A stretch of DNA of 64,000 nt from Adlercreutzia hattorii (GCF_011405655.1 NZ_AP022829.1:1-64000), one strand, 5' to 3'; numbered from the stretch's first letter, positions 9,801 to 19,485 are shown. The notes: generated from the letters alone by a model not told the origin. Made by a program: numbers and translations.

Positions 9801-12800
9801 ATCCGCATTGATTACCTGCTCCTTCAACTGGTCAGTGGTATACGTGGTGGCTTCGTCTGTCCAGTTCCCCGTGAATCTCCAGCCACTCGAGGCCGTAACC
9901 GTCGGAATGCCCTCCTTCAGCGCATCGTTGTGCCACACCTTGGTTGAAGAGGCGCTCAGCGTTGCGTTTTCTGCACTAAAGGAAACAGTATGGGGTTGCT
10001 GAAGACCAATCGCCAGATCGGCGGTGCCTTTGCCTGTTCCTTTTTCAAGCGTCACCGTGGCCGTAGCGGTCGTCTCGTCATCACCCAGACCAAACGCCCC
10101 TCCACTTTCTGGTAGAGAAAACTTCAGCGGATTATCGCCGTTGGCATCGCTGCTGCCGGGGTTGGCAACAATCACATGGTAGGTATCTGCCCGCCGGCCC
10201 GTGAATTTAAACACACCCGTTTCGGTAATTGTCTCGTGGCTTTCGGTGTCGTCGGCGCCAACTCCATTCTGATGAGGTGCACTTACTTTAATCTTACCGG
10301 TATAGAGATCATCCGCGTCTTCCGTATAGACGCCATCGAAGTCTTTATCAATAAAGACCTTCCCTTCAATAACGCCCGTCTGGAACTCAACTTGAATGCG
10401 TGACAAGGGGTTGTGCCCCTGATTGAGCGTGCTGCCCACGGAATAGGGAGACACGCCGCAAGGCCCAAAGTTGACCACGCTGCCCACAAGATCGGCGCTG
10501 CTGTCAAACTTTGGACTCAGACGCAGGTTAACTTTTAGATCCGCATCCTCCGGAATGCTTTCGGTATCACTCGTAGCCGCGATGCGAATCATTTTCACAT
10601 CGCCCCAATTGGTAATTTTTTCTGCCGTAACATAGTTATCATTCGTAACAGTACTATAGTGAAAAGAATCTCCAGGGGCTGCGCTTGCATCAACCTTGGT
10701 GCTGTACGTTACCTGAATATGATTGCGGACTGCAGATGCACCGCTGAGCGTCGGTTCTCCCGTCAGCATCATGTCAAAGTCAAATGCCTTATCTTGCATA
10801 TGACTATCCCAGAAATCCCCCTCTTTGGGCACCGGAATAAAGTAATAAAAGGCCTGCGCGTCGTCCTTGGAAAAAACTCGTCCAGTTTCATTCTTGAGGG
10901 TAAAAAGCATGTCCACAACATGATCCGCATCTTTGAGATAGACCTTGTCGCCCTTTTCCTCGAAGTTTGAGTAGTCGCCTGCGTCATAGTCTGGTTCCGT
11001 GTTTGACTTGTCCAGCATTCTTGCGCCGAAGGTGAAGGTCAAGCCCAGCCGGGCCGCCACCACCGAGAGCTTCGCGCCCTTTGCGTTGACGTTGAAGGTG
11101 CTGTACCGCACCCTATCATCCATAACCTGATATTGGGCCAGGGTGCCGTTGTTGGATGTGGAGGTCAGGGATGCGCTCTTGAACCGTACGCAGTCCCGCA
11201 TATCCAAGGTCATGGCATCGGCGTCCTTGGCGATCTCCATATCAAAGGAAATCCCGATCTGGTACTGCCCCAGCCCGTCGGTGAACCAGCCAACCTTTGC
11301 GGGGTTATCCGCGTCCATAAAGGTGATCTTGTACAGCTTATAGCCGGTTTCGGCAGCAGATGTTACCTCCACAAAGCTGTATGAGTCTTTGGCAATCTCG
11401 GTCCTTTGGGGACTCGTTACCGTCTCCGTAACCGCGTCGAGGAGGAAAACCTTATCCGCCATTCTTCCAACCTCTTGGTATAGCTTGAGGTTTTTGACCG
11501 TGATCTTTTCCGGCAGACGGATATAGATTTCCTGATCCGTTGTAATATTGTTGGAAGAATAAGGATAAGCGGACGAGCTGAGCAGACCGTTGAAGGTAAT
11601 GGTCTCTCCCGCTGTTGCGGAGGTCTTGCTCAGGATCGGCACCCGCTCCAAGGAATTCTCCTCGTACGCCTGCTCCATGGCCAAGGGGATCTCGCCCCTT
11701 GTGTTTGTGACCTTTACGGTATAGTTGCCCGATTTGGCCGTGCTATCACCTGAACCGGTATCGTACATTTTCATGGAAGCAAAGTTGGAATACGTAGCCT
11801 CGTCTGCGGTCAGCAGCTTGCCGAAGGTGGTAGCATATCCCGACGTGGGATCCTGATCACGGGAGGACACATAGCCCACGTAGTCCTTCTCATAGCTGCC
11901 TACGTTGGCCTTGATCTTGGTGAAATACTCGCCCTTGCCAAGTCCTGCCATCTGGGTGGTAAAGGCGACAAAGCCGCCGCTGCTGATGAGGGTGCCGTTG
12001 TACTTTTGTTCGGTTGGGTTCGTTGTCGTCGTGTACCAGACTTCCACAACATTGCCCGTGGTTGCAGGAATCTTCTGGGCGGTGACGCCGATTTTATCAT
12101 TGTTTCCATAGGTGAATTCCACCGTCTTATTGGCGCTCACGGCGCCGCCCTGGTTGACCACATGGAACTGTCCCAGATAATAGATAATATTGGAATCGCT
12201 TGCGTAATTATTATAGATTGGCTGATTGTTGGCTTTTCCATTCACGCTCATGCTCTCTCCTGCTTGAGCAGTGAAGCTGAGCGTAGTGCAGTCGCCATTA
12301 TAGAGATACCACGTACTGTCATCCTGCCAGGTGATCGTTCCGCCCACTGCGGAGGCATCGCCAGTAGTGGGCGTCTTCCCCTCGTAGCATCCGGGGGCTG
12401 TCTTACCGGTGTTGAGAATCGAATCGCTGCCCCACCTGACGGCATTTGTAGTTGTGATGTCACAATCGGACGTCCACTTAAAATAGGGGGTAAAGTAATC
12501 CTGCGCATACTCCAGGTACAAGTTTTCCCAGGTCAGTTTAACAGTGTGATTGGCATCGTCTACCGTCTTTGTGAAGTTAAAGCCGTCCTTATAGCTATCG
12601 TCACCACCCTTGTGGTTTTCCGGATCCAGCAGGTTGAGCCTGGTAGACTCTCCCGCAGGATCCCAGGTGATATGATCGAGTTTCGCATAAATATTGTTGC
12701 CATTTTCTGTGTAGTATGGCAAGGCAATGGTGAGCTCCAGCTTCTTAAAGAACTGGGGCATATCGATGTAGTCCTTGTCCGGGTTTATCCAGATTTGCCG

Positions 12801-13739
12801 CAGGGCAAAGGGCTGATTCGCCGCCGTGGGTACACCAGTCTTCACGCCAATCCGGGACAGTCTGGGGCCGGTCTGGATCGCTCTGTTGTCACTAGGCGTA
12901 TCATTGTATTTGCCCGTAATCTTTGGAGTGGCAGAGATTGTCTGATATGTTCGATCGCCTGTGTAGACTTCGATTTTGAGCGAATCCTTAAGCTCCTGCT
13001 CCTTTGTTCTGTTCCAGAGAACGGTGTCCGGGGCCAGAACGATATTAAAGCTGTTCTTTTCCGCCGTATTTTTGAGAGAATAGGTGATGGTGCCATTTGT
13101 GGGGTGGTAGCCGCCGTAGTTGTTCACACTGTGCAGCTGGTCAATGCTTTCAGGCGTTACGCTCTCCGCCATGTCACCCCGCTCGGGGATGGGGTACTCC
13201 ACCACGGTCAGCCCGTCGGGCACGGTGATCTCCACCTTTTTATTCGCCAGATTCAACTCGCTTTCCACCTCAATGTGCAGGGTGAATTGCTTGTTGAAGT
13301 CGACGGAGAAGGAGCTATCATTTGCCAAATTTTGATCGAGTACACCTTCTACCTTAATCAGGGCAGTCGTAATTCGCATTCCCTCAACCGCTCTCTGACC
13401 TCCAGATCGGGCGGCTAGGAGATTGGCACCCCGGCTCGCAATCTCCTTCAGGGCGGCATCGCTCCCACCTTCGGCAGCCACCTGCCAGAGCGCGTCGTCC
13501 TCAGCAGGAACAAGGCTGGAAGGCGCGGCGCTCAACGAGGCGGTATCCTGCAGGACGTCCACCACATCGAACCCGTCCGAACCCCCAGTAGCCGCAAGGG
13601 CGCTCGACACACCGCAAACACCCGCCAGCAACAAGCCCGCCGCCAGGGCCACCGTCCGATTCCTCAGCTGCTCTTTGCGCCTTTGGCGGCGCTTTTCCAT
13701 CAAGCTTTCCTTGCCATGATATTCGAAACGAGAAACCAT
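6849..13739 (-). CDS. Giant sortase-anchored surface protein with InlB-type repeats
   Basis: This ~2,290-residue protein starts with a signal peptide (KRRQRR, a hydrophobic stretch, then SSALA). A long adhesin-like N-terminal half follows. Near the middle is an SdrD/Cna-B-like domain (GVIEGKVFIDKDFDG). Then come seven or eight InlB/Listeria-Bacteroides-type repeats (YDLNGG...FVGW...LYAVWA), several ending in a D-x-N/D-x-D motif that may bind calcium (DRNGNHVADY). A CxxC-rich segment follows (CTTCDAVERR, CKHCGA, CTVCN, CSVCGYD), then the sorting signal LPQTG, a membrane helix and a basic tail. It should be wall-anchored. Two starts are possible: ATG 13739 with AGAAGGA eight bases before it, or ATG 13700 with AAGGA seven bases before it. 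The N-terminal half looks poorer in GC than the rest, suggesting a mosaic origin. Confidence 0.9.
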   Translation of the reverse strand: MVSRFEYHGKESLMEKRRQRRKEQLRNRTVALAAGLLLAGVCGVSSALAATGGSDGFDVVDVLQDTASLSAAPSSLVPAEDDALWQVAAEGGSDAALKEIASRGANLLAARSGGQRAVEGMRITTALIKVEGVLDQNLANDSSFSVDFNKQFTLHIEVESELNLANKKVEITVPDGLTVVEYPIPERGDMAESVTPESIDQLHSVNNYGGYHPTNGTITYSLKNTAEKNSFNIVLAPDTVLWNRTKEQELKDSLKIEVYTGDRTYQTISATPKITGKYNDTPSDNRAIQTGPRLSRIGVKTGVPTAANQPFALRQIWINPDKDYIDMPQFFKKLELTIALPYYTENGNNIYAKLDHITWDPAGESTRLNLLDPENHKGGDDSYKDGFNFTKTVDDANHTVKLTWENLYLEYAQDYFTPYFKWTSDCDITTTNAVRWGSDSILNTGKTAPGCYEGKTPTTGDASAVGGTITWQDDSTWYLYNGDCTTLSFTAQAGESMSVNGKANNQPIYNNYASDSNIIYYLGQFHVVNQGGAVSANKTVEFTYGNNDKIGVTAQKIPATTGNVVEVWYTTTTNPTEQKYNGTLISSGGFVAFTTQMAGLGKGEYFTKIKANVGSYEKDYVGYVSSRDQDPTSGYATTFGKLLTADEATYSNFASMKMYDTGSGDSTAKSGNYTVKVTNTRGEIPLAMEQAYEENSLERVPILSKTSATAGETITFNGLLSSSAYPYSSNNITTDQEIYIRLPEKITVKNLKLYQEVGRMADKVFLLDAVTETVTSPQRTEIAKDSYSFVEVTSAAETGYKLYKITFMDADNPAKVGWFTDGLGQYQIGISFDMEIAKDADAMTLDMRDCVRFKSASLTSTSNNGTLAQYQVMDDRVRYSTFNVNAKGAKLSVVAARLGLTFTFGARMLDKSNTEPDYDAGDYSNFEEKGDKVYLKDADHVVDMLFTLKNETGRVFSKDDAQAFYYFIPVPKEGDFWDSHMQDKAFDFDMMLTGEPTLSGASAVRNHIQVTYSTKVDASAAPGDSFHYSTVTNDNYVTAEKITNWGDVKMIRIAATSDTESIPEDADLKVNLRLSPKFDSSADLVGSVVNFGPCGVSPYSVGSTLNQGHNPLSRIQVEFQTGVIEGKVFIDKDFDGVYTEDADDLYTGKIKVSAPHQNGVGADDTESHETITETGVFKFTGRRADTYHVIVANPGSSDANGDNPLKFSLPESGGAFGLGDDETTATATVTLEKGTGKGTADLAIGLQQPHTVSFSAENATLSASSTKVWHNDALKEGIPTVTASSGWRFTGNWTDEATTYTTDQLKEQVINADDKTFAAEVKKLYSVTYDLNGGTGAGAPETTQHVEGEKVSPNYTGTSSLNKGEKTIFVGWSLEKIADVLQEDATQETIGKIISTDQHDMPDHDVHLYAVYAMDANGNSNPDYNDDAVHVRYHGNNGDYTDIICPHHHVIGAKEQLSTNGAVSGKSLGHDDDASSAAAEVKNHTFTYGTNIFVGWSTTPILDRVIKTKADHDDLKDSIVTEVTMLSKPGADVSADDAKDTSKYADADGNTNVYAVWAADRNGNKVADYTEEYQLTYEANARDGDTVGAMPTISGAHIPSDKVTLSDAKPTHSDVDGKKVVFIGWTETQTNSIFGRADEAPATVTEVTFGAADKTVYAAWGYDEDDDGVADALETYSLIYDLNGGSGTPPAQVSNIAKGSEVKLTTEAGFRRNANELFVGWSATEHEDAFTAAQKEELKQALITGTSVIFDTADRTLYAVWAADRNGNHVADYQEPQYKINYDGNAQSGGSIEGLPSDSEIHLTSETVTLSTATPIYHSADGKSIAFLGWTERPAKILSRSDDEPTLVTSVAFDDADKTVYAAWGYDDNRNNVADVLETYSLSYDLNGGVGSAPAGQTDIRKGTPVPLTSDTGFSRQPRNPDGITEIFAGWSRAKHEDAFTAEQRDEAKKALVSGKIIMGTEDLTLYAVWAQDRNNSGVPDFSETSYKIIYDGNAQENGTVKGLPVDEGLHLAGDTVSLGSARPTHSGLNGKEVVFLGWTLSRVDGIFDHEAAPTSADEGMARDGAASHAYVNSVELVDADVTVYAAWGYQEHVWGDWAVETPSTCVQQGTEKRTCTTCDAVERRPLDVLPHEWEANFTVDKPVTCVEDGLKSNHCKHCGATRYATPIPSVGHVFGGWKADAAGHWRECTVCNVKAAAGAHEFREVMADDGRRHEVCSVCGYDREKQAILPATDGASAANGRGGSSWFQTLIHLPQTGDPQGWWVVVLLVATALGAGISVVAFGRMRRLARGRHAK

Positions 13740-14113
13740 AAGACCGTTCCTTCTCGCACGTATTTCGCTCTCTCAAAAACCCTTCGATTTTATCAAGAAC
13801 AGATTCGGCATAAGTGGAGGTTAAGCCTGATAAAACACTCATATTGGTTTCAAAACGGACACAAAAATGAATCCCTTTTCCAGGGGCTCGAAAGCCGTCT
13901 CATGCCGCGGCCTCTTTCTTGACAAAAAAACTTCCAACGGATAGGCTCGGCCCCAGGTTTGCTACATTGTCTTCCACGAGCAAATTGCAGAGCCCGAGAC
14001 CAAACCCGCAGGAAGCATATCCAGCGGGCCAGAAAATGCCCGTCTAACAAAAACGGATACTTGGGCTTTTCTCGACCAAAAGACATGGTTTGCTTATTTC
14101 AAGGGAGGGGATC
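13740..14113. other. Divergent intergenic region
   Basis: This 374-base region separates the minus-strand surface-protein gene from the plus-strand LuxR regulator, so it must carry promoters for both. A TTGACA at 13919-13924 followed after 17 bases by TAGGCT is a possible plus-strand promoter. The half nearest the surface-protein gene is AT-rich. No ORF or structured RNA is evident. Confidence 0.4.
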
Positions 14114-15310
14114 GTGCAAATCAATCTGAAGGCCCATAGGGTCAACCGGAAACAGGCAGCGCAGATAGCCCTACTCGATGCCATCATCTGGCTCTGGCTG
14201 CATCAAATTAATTACGACAGCCTTTTCACCGTATCCTTTATCGACTCTGTTGCAACGCCCGCCATACCAGGCCCACTCATCGGCATCGCCTTGGTCATAG
14301 GCATAGGCCGGGCGCGATGGGATCGCATCCCCAAAGCCATTCGCATCGGCGGCGCCCTTGCGGCCACGTTCACGACCCTCGGCTTGGCCCTAGAGCCCCA
14401 CATGCCCATCTCCAGTGCCACACTGCATGCGACGCTCATTCTTTCCTTGACCGTGGCTTGCACTTTCGCCGCATTGCTTCGACTGGAGACCTTGGCGAAA
14501 TGCGATGACTTTTCCACGCTATCGGTGGCGCTGTCCGGCTCGCTGCTGCTTTTCTACCTGTTAAACCTGGGGCTCTTGCTCGTGCCGCGAGCCGTATACG
14601 ACGCTTGCATCATAGCCGCACCCCTCGTCATGCTCGCAGGCGCAAACAACCCCGCACCAAGTTCCACACGCCTGGGGCCTCTGCCCAAGAAGGTACGCCT
14701 GTCCTCGCCTATCGTCGTACCGTGCCTCGTCGGTCTCGCAACCGGTTTGGTGGTGGCACTCGGCACGGTATCCATGGCCACCTCCCCCTCGGAGCTGTTC
14801 ACTCGCCCCGCACCGCTGTTCCTCATCTCGCAGCTGCTCTTCCTGCTGCTCGGCATTATCACGGCGTTCGGCCTCGATTTGCGGAAGGCCACCTACTTCG
14901 CCCTCATTAACCTATGCTGGGGCCTCGGCATTGCGATCGGGCTGATCGGCCGTGAGCATTTCATCCCGCTGCCAGACCCTATTCTCGTTGATCTGTCTTC
15001 CTTCGTGTGCCTTCTCACCCTTGTGGGGTTCTTCGCCTTCTCGGGGATATGGGTGAACACTCTGGGACGCGCGGCAAGCATGAGTCGCGAATCGGCCGTA
15101 GAGGACGTAGCTCGAAAGGCAGGCCTCACCAAAAGGGAGACCGAAGTGGCGTCCCTTCTCCTAGAGGGACGAAGCCTGCGCATTGTGCAGCAAGAGCTGT
15201 TCATCTCGGAGGGCACGGCCCGCACCCACGCGAAGCGCATCTACGCGAAACTCGGCATCCACTCCAAACAGGAGCTTATCGACTACTTCAAGCAGAACCT
15301 CCCTCATTAG
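14114..15310 (+). CDS. Membrane-bound LuxR-family transcriptional regulator
   Basis: The 398-residue protein has an N-terminal part made of about ten hydrophobic helices (roughly residues 20-320) and a C-terminal LuxR helix-turn-helix (LTKRETEVASLLLEG ... ISEGTARTHAKRIYAKLGI). This architecture is very common in Eggerthellaceae, where such genes typically sit beside oxidoreductase genes and control them. GTG 14114 is chosen because AGGGAGGGG ends just before it; an upstream in-frame TTG at 14090 has no such site. It converges on the broken flavoprotein gene, its likely former target. The signal sensed by the membrane part is unknown. Confidence 0.9.
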   Translation: MQINLKAHRVNRKQAAQIALLDAIIWLWLHQINYDSLFTVSFIDSVATPAIPGPLIGIALVIGIGRARWDRIPKAIRIGGALAATFTTLGLALEPHMPISSATLHATLILSLTVACTFAALLRLETLAKCDDFSTLSVALSGSLLLFYLLNLGLLLVPRAVYDACIIAAPLVMLAGANNPAPSSTRLGPLPKKVRLSSPIVVPCLVGLATGLVVALGTVSMATSPSELFTRPAPLFLISQLLFLLLGIITAFGLDLRKATYFALINLCWGLGIAIGLIGREHFIPLPDPILVDLSSFVCLLTLVGFFAFSGIWVNTLGRAASMSRESAVEDVARKAGLTKRETEVASLLLEGRSLRIVQQELFISEGTARTHAKRIYAKLGIHSKQELIDYFKQNLPH

Positions 15311-15358
15311 CAAAAGGAATGCTCCCCATTAAAGCGCCTTCCTTCCGTTGATAAAGGA

Positions 15359-15384
15359 GGCGGCTTCGCCGAAGCGAAGCCGCC
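15359..15384. terminator. Hairpin between convergent genes
   Basis: GGCGGCTTCG and CGAAGCCGCC form a perfect 10-bp stem around a 6-base loop, between the stops of the LuxR gene and the flavoprotein pseudogene. A short T-rich stretch follows on the minus strand. It probably serves as a terminator for one or both genes. Confidence 0.6.
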
Positions 15385-15442
15385 AAAGGGAAGGGTATGG
15401 GCTGGCAGCGTAGGGAGGGATCCGCTGCCAGCAGAAGTTGGC

Positions 15443-16724
15443 TTAAGCCTTGGCGGCCAGGACGTGGTTCACGGCCACCCAGCTCATGACGGCGCCCGAA
15501 CCCAGGCTGATGCCGCCGTGCACGTACGTTCCACCCGATACGCCGGAGGAGCAGTTGCCCACGGCGTACAGGTGCTCGATGGGCTCGCCGTTCACGTTCA
15601 CGACCTGAGCGTTCTCGTTAATGGTGAGACCGCCGGCGGTGCCGCAGGTGCCGGGCACATACACGGCGCCGTAGAACGGGCCCGTGGCCAGCGGCGCGAG
15701 CACCGGGTTCGCCAGATCGGTTCGGCTACCGGCCATAACGCCGGTGGTGTTGATGTCCAGGTGCTTCTCGCCGCGATGGTACACCGGGTCAACGCCCTTG
15801 GCAGCGTTCTCGTTGAAGGTCGCAATCTCGGCAGCGAGGCCAGCCGCGTCGATACCCAGCTTCTCGGCGAGCTCTTCCAGAGTGTCGGCCTTCACGAAAT
15901 GCGCCGGCACCTCCGACGGGTCGGAAGCTTCTCCGCCGTAGGTCTCGTTGAAGTAGCTGTCCTCGCCATCGCCCACGGCGCCTACCGTGTGGCCGGGAAG
16001 CGAGTAGGTAGCCCAGCAGGCAGCATCGCAAATGAAGTAGGCGGGGATGTTCACATGGCCCGGCTCGCCCGTGTCATAGTAGGCGAACGCCTGGTTGAAC
16101 AGGTCGTAGGGACATCTGATCCCACATCTGAGCAGCCGAGAGCGAACCGCTGGCGTCGGCGGCGCCGAGGCTGCCGCGACCCATGGGAATCCAGCCATCC
16201 ATGGGCTCGTAGTAATCGCCGAATAGCGGCGAGGCTGCGAACTTCCAGCCCATCTCCTCAGAAATCCAGTCGATGAAGGTGCTGCCGTTATCGATGAACG
16301 AGTTGAGCACAGCCTGATCGACGCGACCGTCGGTGGCGTTGGTGAAGTACTTGACCACCTCTTCCTTGCTGTCGGTGATGCCGGCGTCGGTGGCGGCGTA
16401 GGTCAGCGGCACAGCCAGGCCGCCGCCCGAGGTAGCGGCAGTGCCGCCCCACATGGTTCCCTTCTCGACAAGGCACACCGATTCGGCGCCCTTGGCCGCG
16501 GCGACCAGAGCCGCGAACGCACCGGTGCCCGAGCCGATGACGAGCACGTCTACTTCCTTATCCCAAGCAACATCGGCGCCGGCGCTCGCCTTCGCGCTCG
16601 CGCCCTTTTCCGCGCCCGTCGAGGGGGCACAACCCGTCAGTGCAGCAGCACCTCCCAGCGCCAGACCAGAGAGAGCAGCCGTCTTCAAGAAGTCGCGACG
16701 ACCCATTCCCTTGATTTCTCCCAT
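15443..16724 (-). pseudogene. Tat-exported FAD flavoprotein (fumarate-reductase type), internally deleted
   Basis: From ATG 16724 (AAAGGAGG six bases before it) the frame encodes a Tat signal (MGRRDFLKTAALSG), a lipobox-like TGC and the FAD site VLVIGSGTGAFAAL. It runs to AQMWDQM near 16113 and then leaves the family pattern, stopping at 16074. A second frame picks up family sequence at PYDLFNQAFAYYDTG (16111) and continues to a normal C-terminus (LYAVGNCSSGVSGGTYVHGG). The two parts total about 425 residues against roughly 550 in the intact relative at 32795. A central block of perhaps 100-150 residues is therefore missing and the frame is shifted at 16111-16115. The product cannot be a working reductase unless this is an assembly error. 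Confidence 0.85.
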
Positions 16725-16920
16725 TACTTCCTCCTTTCGGCGAACCAGCGTCCCTGCCGGTTCGGTTACCCCTGCATCGTAAGGACATTGGCGCCTCGCC
16801 GTCAGTCTCACGAAAGCGGCGATATGTCCTAAAGCACTCATCCGAAAGGTATGATTTTAGGGAAAATGGCCGATCAGAACCAAAAATGAGAAACGCAGCG
16901 ACAGCCTATCCCGTCACTCG

Positions 16921-17652
16921 CTACTCTGCCGCCAGCTTATAGCCAACGCGCCAGACAGTGAGCAGATATCGCGGCTCGCTGGGATTGTTCTCAATCTTTT
17001 CGCGGATCTTGCGCATGAACACCGTGATGGAGTTCTCATCCACCTCCGCCGTCTCGCCCCACAGGTGCTCGTAGATGCGGCGTCGCGTGAACACCTCTCC
17101 GGGGCTTTCGGCCAAAAGCGCAAGTATTTCAAATTCCTTAGCCGTCAGAGGAACTGTCTCGCCGTGCAAATGCACTTCGTAGCGATCGAAGAACACTTCC
17201 AGATCTCCTATGCGGCACGGTTCGCGGCGCGCCAGCTCGCTGGCATCGGTTGAATTTTTGCGCGCATGTTCGATGTCGCCGCGGTGACGCCGCACGTGAG
17301 CGTCGATGCGCAGCAGCAGCTCATCGGCGATGAAGGGCTTGGTCACGTAGTCATCGGCACCGGCCTTGAAACCCGTGCTCTTGTCTACGATGTCGTTTTT
17401 CGCCGTGAGAAAGATAACGGGAATGCGACGTCCCTCCTCGCGCATTTGCTGGCAGACGTCGAAGCCATTCATGCCGGGCATCATCACGTCGAGAAGCAAC
17501 AGATCGGGGTGCTCGTCATCCAACAGCCGAAGCCCCTCTCGCCCGCCAAGAGCCCCGCAGAACTCGTAGCCCGCTTCTTCTACGACGGCTCGAAGACTTT
17601 CGTGAATGCCCGGATCGTCGTCGATAAGCATCACTTTGATGGGTCGATTCAT
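16921..17652 (-). CDS. OmpR-family response regulator
   Basis: The 243-residue protein has an N-terminal receiver (Asp11-Asp13, phospho-Asp55 in LLLLDVMMPGMNG, VTKPF lysine) and a C-terminal OmpR-type winged helix (LTAKEFEILALLAESPG, VWRVGYKLAAE). Its start overlaps the stop of the upstream haem-motif kinase by four bases, which indicates translational coupling and makes that kinase its partner. It is the last gene of the molybdo-oxidoreductase run, so autoregulation of the operon is likely but inferred. All key residues are present. Confidence 0.93.
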   Translation of the reverse strand: MNRPIKVMLIDDDPGIHESLRAVVEEAGYEFCGALGGREGLRLLDDEHPDLLLLDVMMPGMNGFDVCQQMREEGRRIPVIFLTAKNDIVDKSTGFKAGADDYVTKPFIADELLLRIDAHVRRHRGDIEHARKNSTDASELARREPCRIGDLEVFFDRYEVHLHGETVPLTAKEFEILALLAESPGEVFTRRRIYEHLWGETAEVDENSITVFMRKIREKIENNPSEPRYLLTVWRVGYKLAAE

Positions 17653-19391
17653 GATTGTTCCCCCTTCGGAAGGTCTTCGCCACTAGGCCCGCTACCAGAT
17701 TTCTCGTCCTTCTCTGCCGTTTCTCGCGAAACCGGGCCAGACACAGGGATGCGCACGACAAAGGAAGCTCCCTGGCCCAGCTCGCTTTCCACGCTCACAG
17801 AGCCCCCGTGCATCTCGGCGTACTCGCGCACGATGGCGAGTCCCAATCCCGTACCGTTGTAGCGCCGGGTGGATGAGGAATCCACCTGCACGAACTTCTC
17901 GAAGATACGTTCCTGATCTGCGGCATCTATGCCGATGCCGCTATCAGCCACCGTAAGCCATACCTCATCGACAGCGTCTTTTGAGCTGGCAGGGTGGAAA
18001 GCGGCCCCAAGATGCACGGTACCCCCGTCAGGCGTAAATTTCACCGCGTTGCCGCACAAATTCTGTAGCACGTGGACGAGCTTGTCGAAATCGCCCTGCA
18101 CGAGCGGCACGTCCGGAGCCACCTCGTTCGTGAACTCCAAATGCTCCTTAGCCGCCAGGGGCCCTACCGTGGCGCGCACGATGCCCACCACATCGCCGAC
18201 GTCCACCACTTCCAGACTCAGCTTCACGCGACCGGCATCAAGACGACTCATCTCCAGGATGTCGTTGATCATCAGCATGAGCGCCTGGGAGTTAGCTTCG
18301 ATGCCCGCCAAGGCCTTAGCCTCGTTCTCGTCAGCTCCTGCACGATGCTTGCTCAGCAGATCGGCAAAGGCCACGATGGAAGTGAGCGGCGTGCGCAGCT
18401 CATGGCTCACCATAGAGAGGAAGTCGCTCTTGTACTGATTCTCATCCACCAGCTGAGCGTTGACCGCTTCCAGCTGGCGGCGCTGCTGCTCGAGCACCTC
18501 GTTAGCCTGCTGCAGCTGAGCCGTCCGATCAGCCACCTCGTCTTCAAGTCCTGCGTAAACATCAGCAAGCTCGTGGGCCATGTCGTTGAAGGCCGTCGTG
18601 AGCGAACTCATTTCTTGGGACGATTCGCTATAGCTGAGACGCACATCAAGATTGCCTTCTGACACCTCGTCCACACCGGAACGAATTTTGCCCAAAGGCC
18701 GTGTGACCAAATAGGTCAGCGCCACATACACCACGACCAAGCACACCGCCAGCATGACGGCGAAGAACAGGACATCTTGAGCAATGGAATCGCGCTCATT
18801 GGCCTGGTACACGTCGAGCGGCATAATGATGCTGATGGCGCCACCGATATCCCCCATTTTCCACCCCTCTTTGGGAGTGCCGGTCACGTCCAGCTCCCCA
18901 GCCGGTTCGCCATGGCACTGCAGGCAGGCCTCATCTATGGTCATGGGAGCCACATATCGAAAGACTTGGTGTCCCTCATAGTCGGTAAAGCCGTAGTAGT
19001 CGGCACGACTTGCATCGTCGTGGAACGCGGAGAGCGCGGCCGCCTCGTAGCCATCGGGCTCACCAGCTTTATTGCGCGGATTGAAATTCACGAACCGCGT
19101 CGTGTAATCGGAATGCATCGTGAAAGACTGACCGATGATGCGACCAGCAATGGCGCAGTGAAGCCCTTGGTACACGCCATCTTCCGTGAAGGCCACTTGG
19201 GCCAGGCGGTCTTGATTGGCCACCATGAATTCCCAGACGGCATCCATTTGCTGAGCGAGGGCGCGCGCCTGCTCCCGCAACTCGTTTTCCATTTGGGCAT
19301 GCTTGTTTGCGGAAGTCCAAACCAAGTTCGCACCGAGCGACACCGCCAGCAGCACGGCGATCAGGCAGAGAAATTTGGTTTTCAGCTTCAC
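17649..19391 (-). CDS. Sensor histidine kinase with a c-type haem (CxxCH) sensor domain
   Basis: The 580-residue protein has a membrane helix at residues 8-26. A Tll0287-like (DUF3365) extracytoplasmic domain follows, containing CLQCH (Cys156, Cys159, His160). A second helix lies at about 207-229, then a HAMP linker, a coiled coil (270-320), the H-box VSHELRTPLTSIV with His330, and an HATPase domain (NLCGNAVKFTPDGG, DSGIGI, GTGLGLAI). CxxCH outside the membrane is the site for covalent haem, so this probably senses redox state or a small electron acceptor. The start is GTG 19391 behind GGAAGGGG. It sits between the oxidoreductase subunits and its response regulator. Haem attachment requires a cytochrome c maturation system, not seen in this window. 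Confidence 0.9.
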   Translation of the reverse strand: MKLKTKFLCLIAVLLAVSLGANLVWTSANKHAQMENELREQARALAQQMDAVWEFMVANQDRLAQVAFTEDGVYQGLHCAIAGRIIGQSFTMHSDYTTRFVNFNPRNKAGEPDGYEAAALSAFHDDASRADYYGFTDYEGHQVFRYVAPMTIDEACLQCHGEPAGELDVTGTPKEGWKMGDIGGAISIIMPLDVYQANERDSIAQDVLFFAVMLAVCLVVVYVALTYLVTRPLGKIRSGVDEVSEGNLDVRLSYSESSQEMSSLTTAFNDMAHELADVYAGLEDEVADRTAQLQQANEVLEQQRRQLEAVNAQLVDENQYKSDFLSMVSHELRTPLTSIVAFADLLSKHRAGADENEAKALAGIEANSQALMLMINDILEMSRLDAGRVKLSLEVVDVGDVVGIVRATVGPLAAKEHLEFTNEVAPDVPLVQGDFDKLVHVLQNLCGNAVKFTPDGGTVHLGAAFHPASSKDAVDEVWLTVADSGIGIDAADQERIFEKFVQVDSSSTRRYNGTGLGLAIVREYAEMHGGSVSVESELGQGASFVVRIPVSGPVSRETAEKDEKSGSGPSGEDLPKGEQS

Positions 19392-19485
19392 TTTCGCCCC
19401 CCTTCCACCTTCGACCAGTGTAGCGCGGAAAGCCGGACCGTACGACGGGAGGGAGGTCGCACGGCCCGGCTCGGCGGAAAGGTGG

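Noticed and set aside
16074-16198. Programmed frameshift in the flavoprotein gene
   Set aside because: A central protein block is missing as well as the frame change, so a deletion explains it better than recoding. No slippery sequence is apparent.
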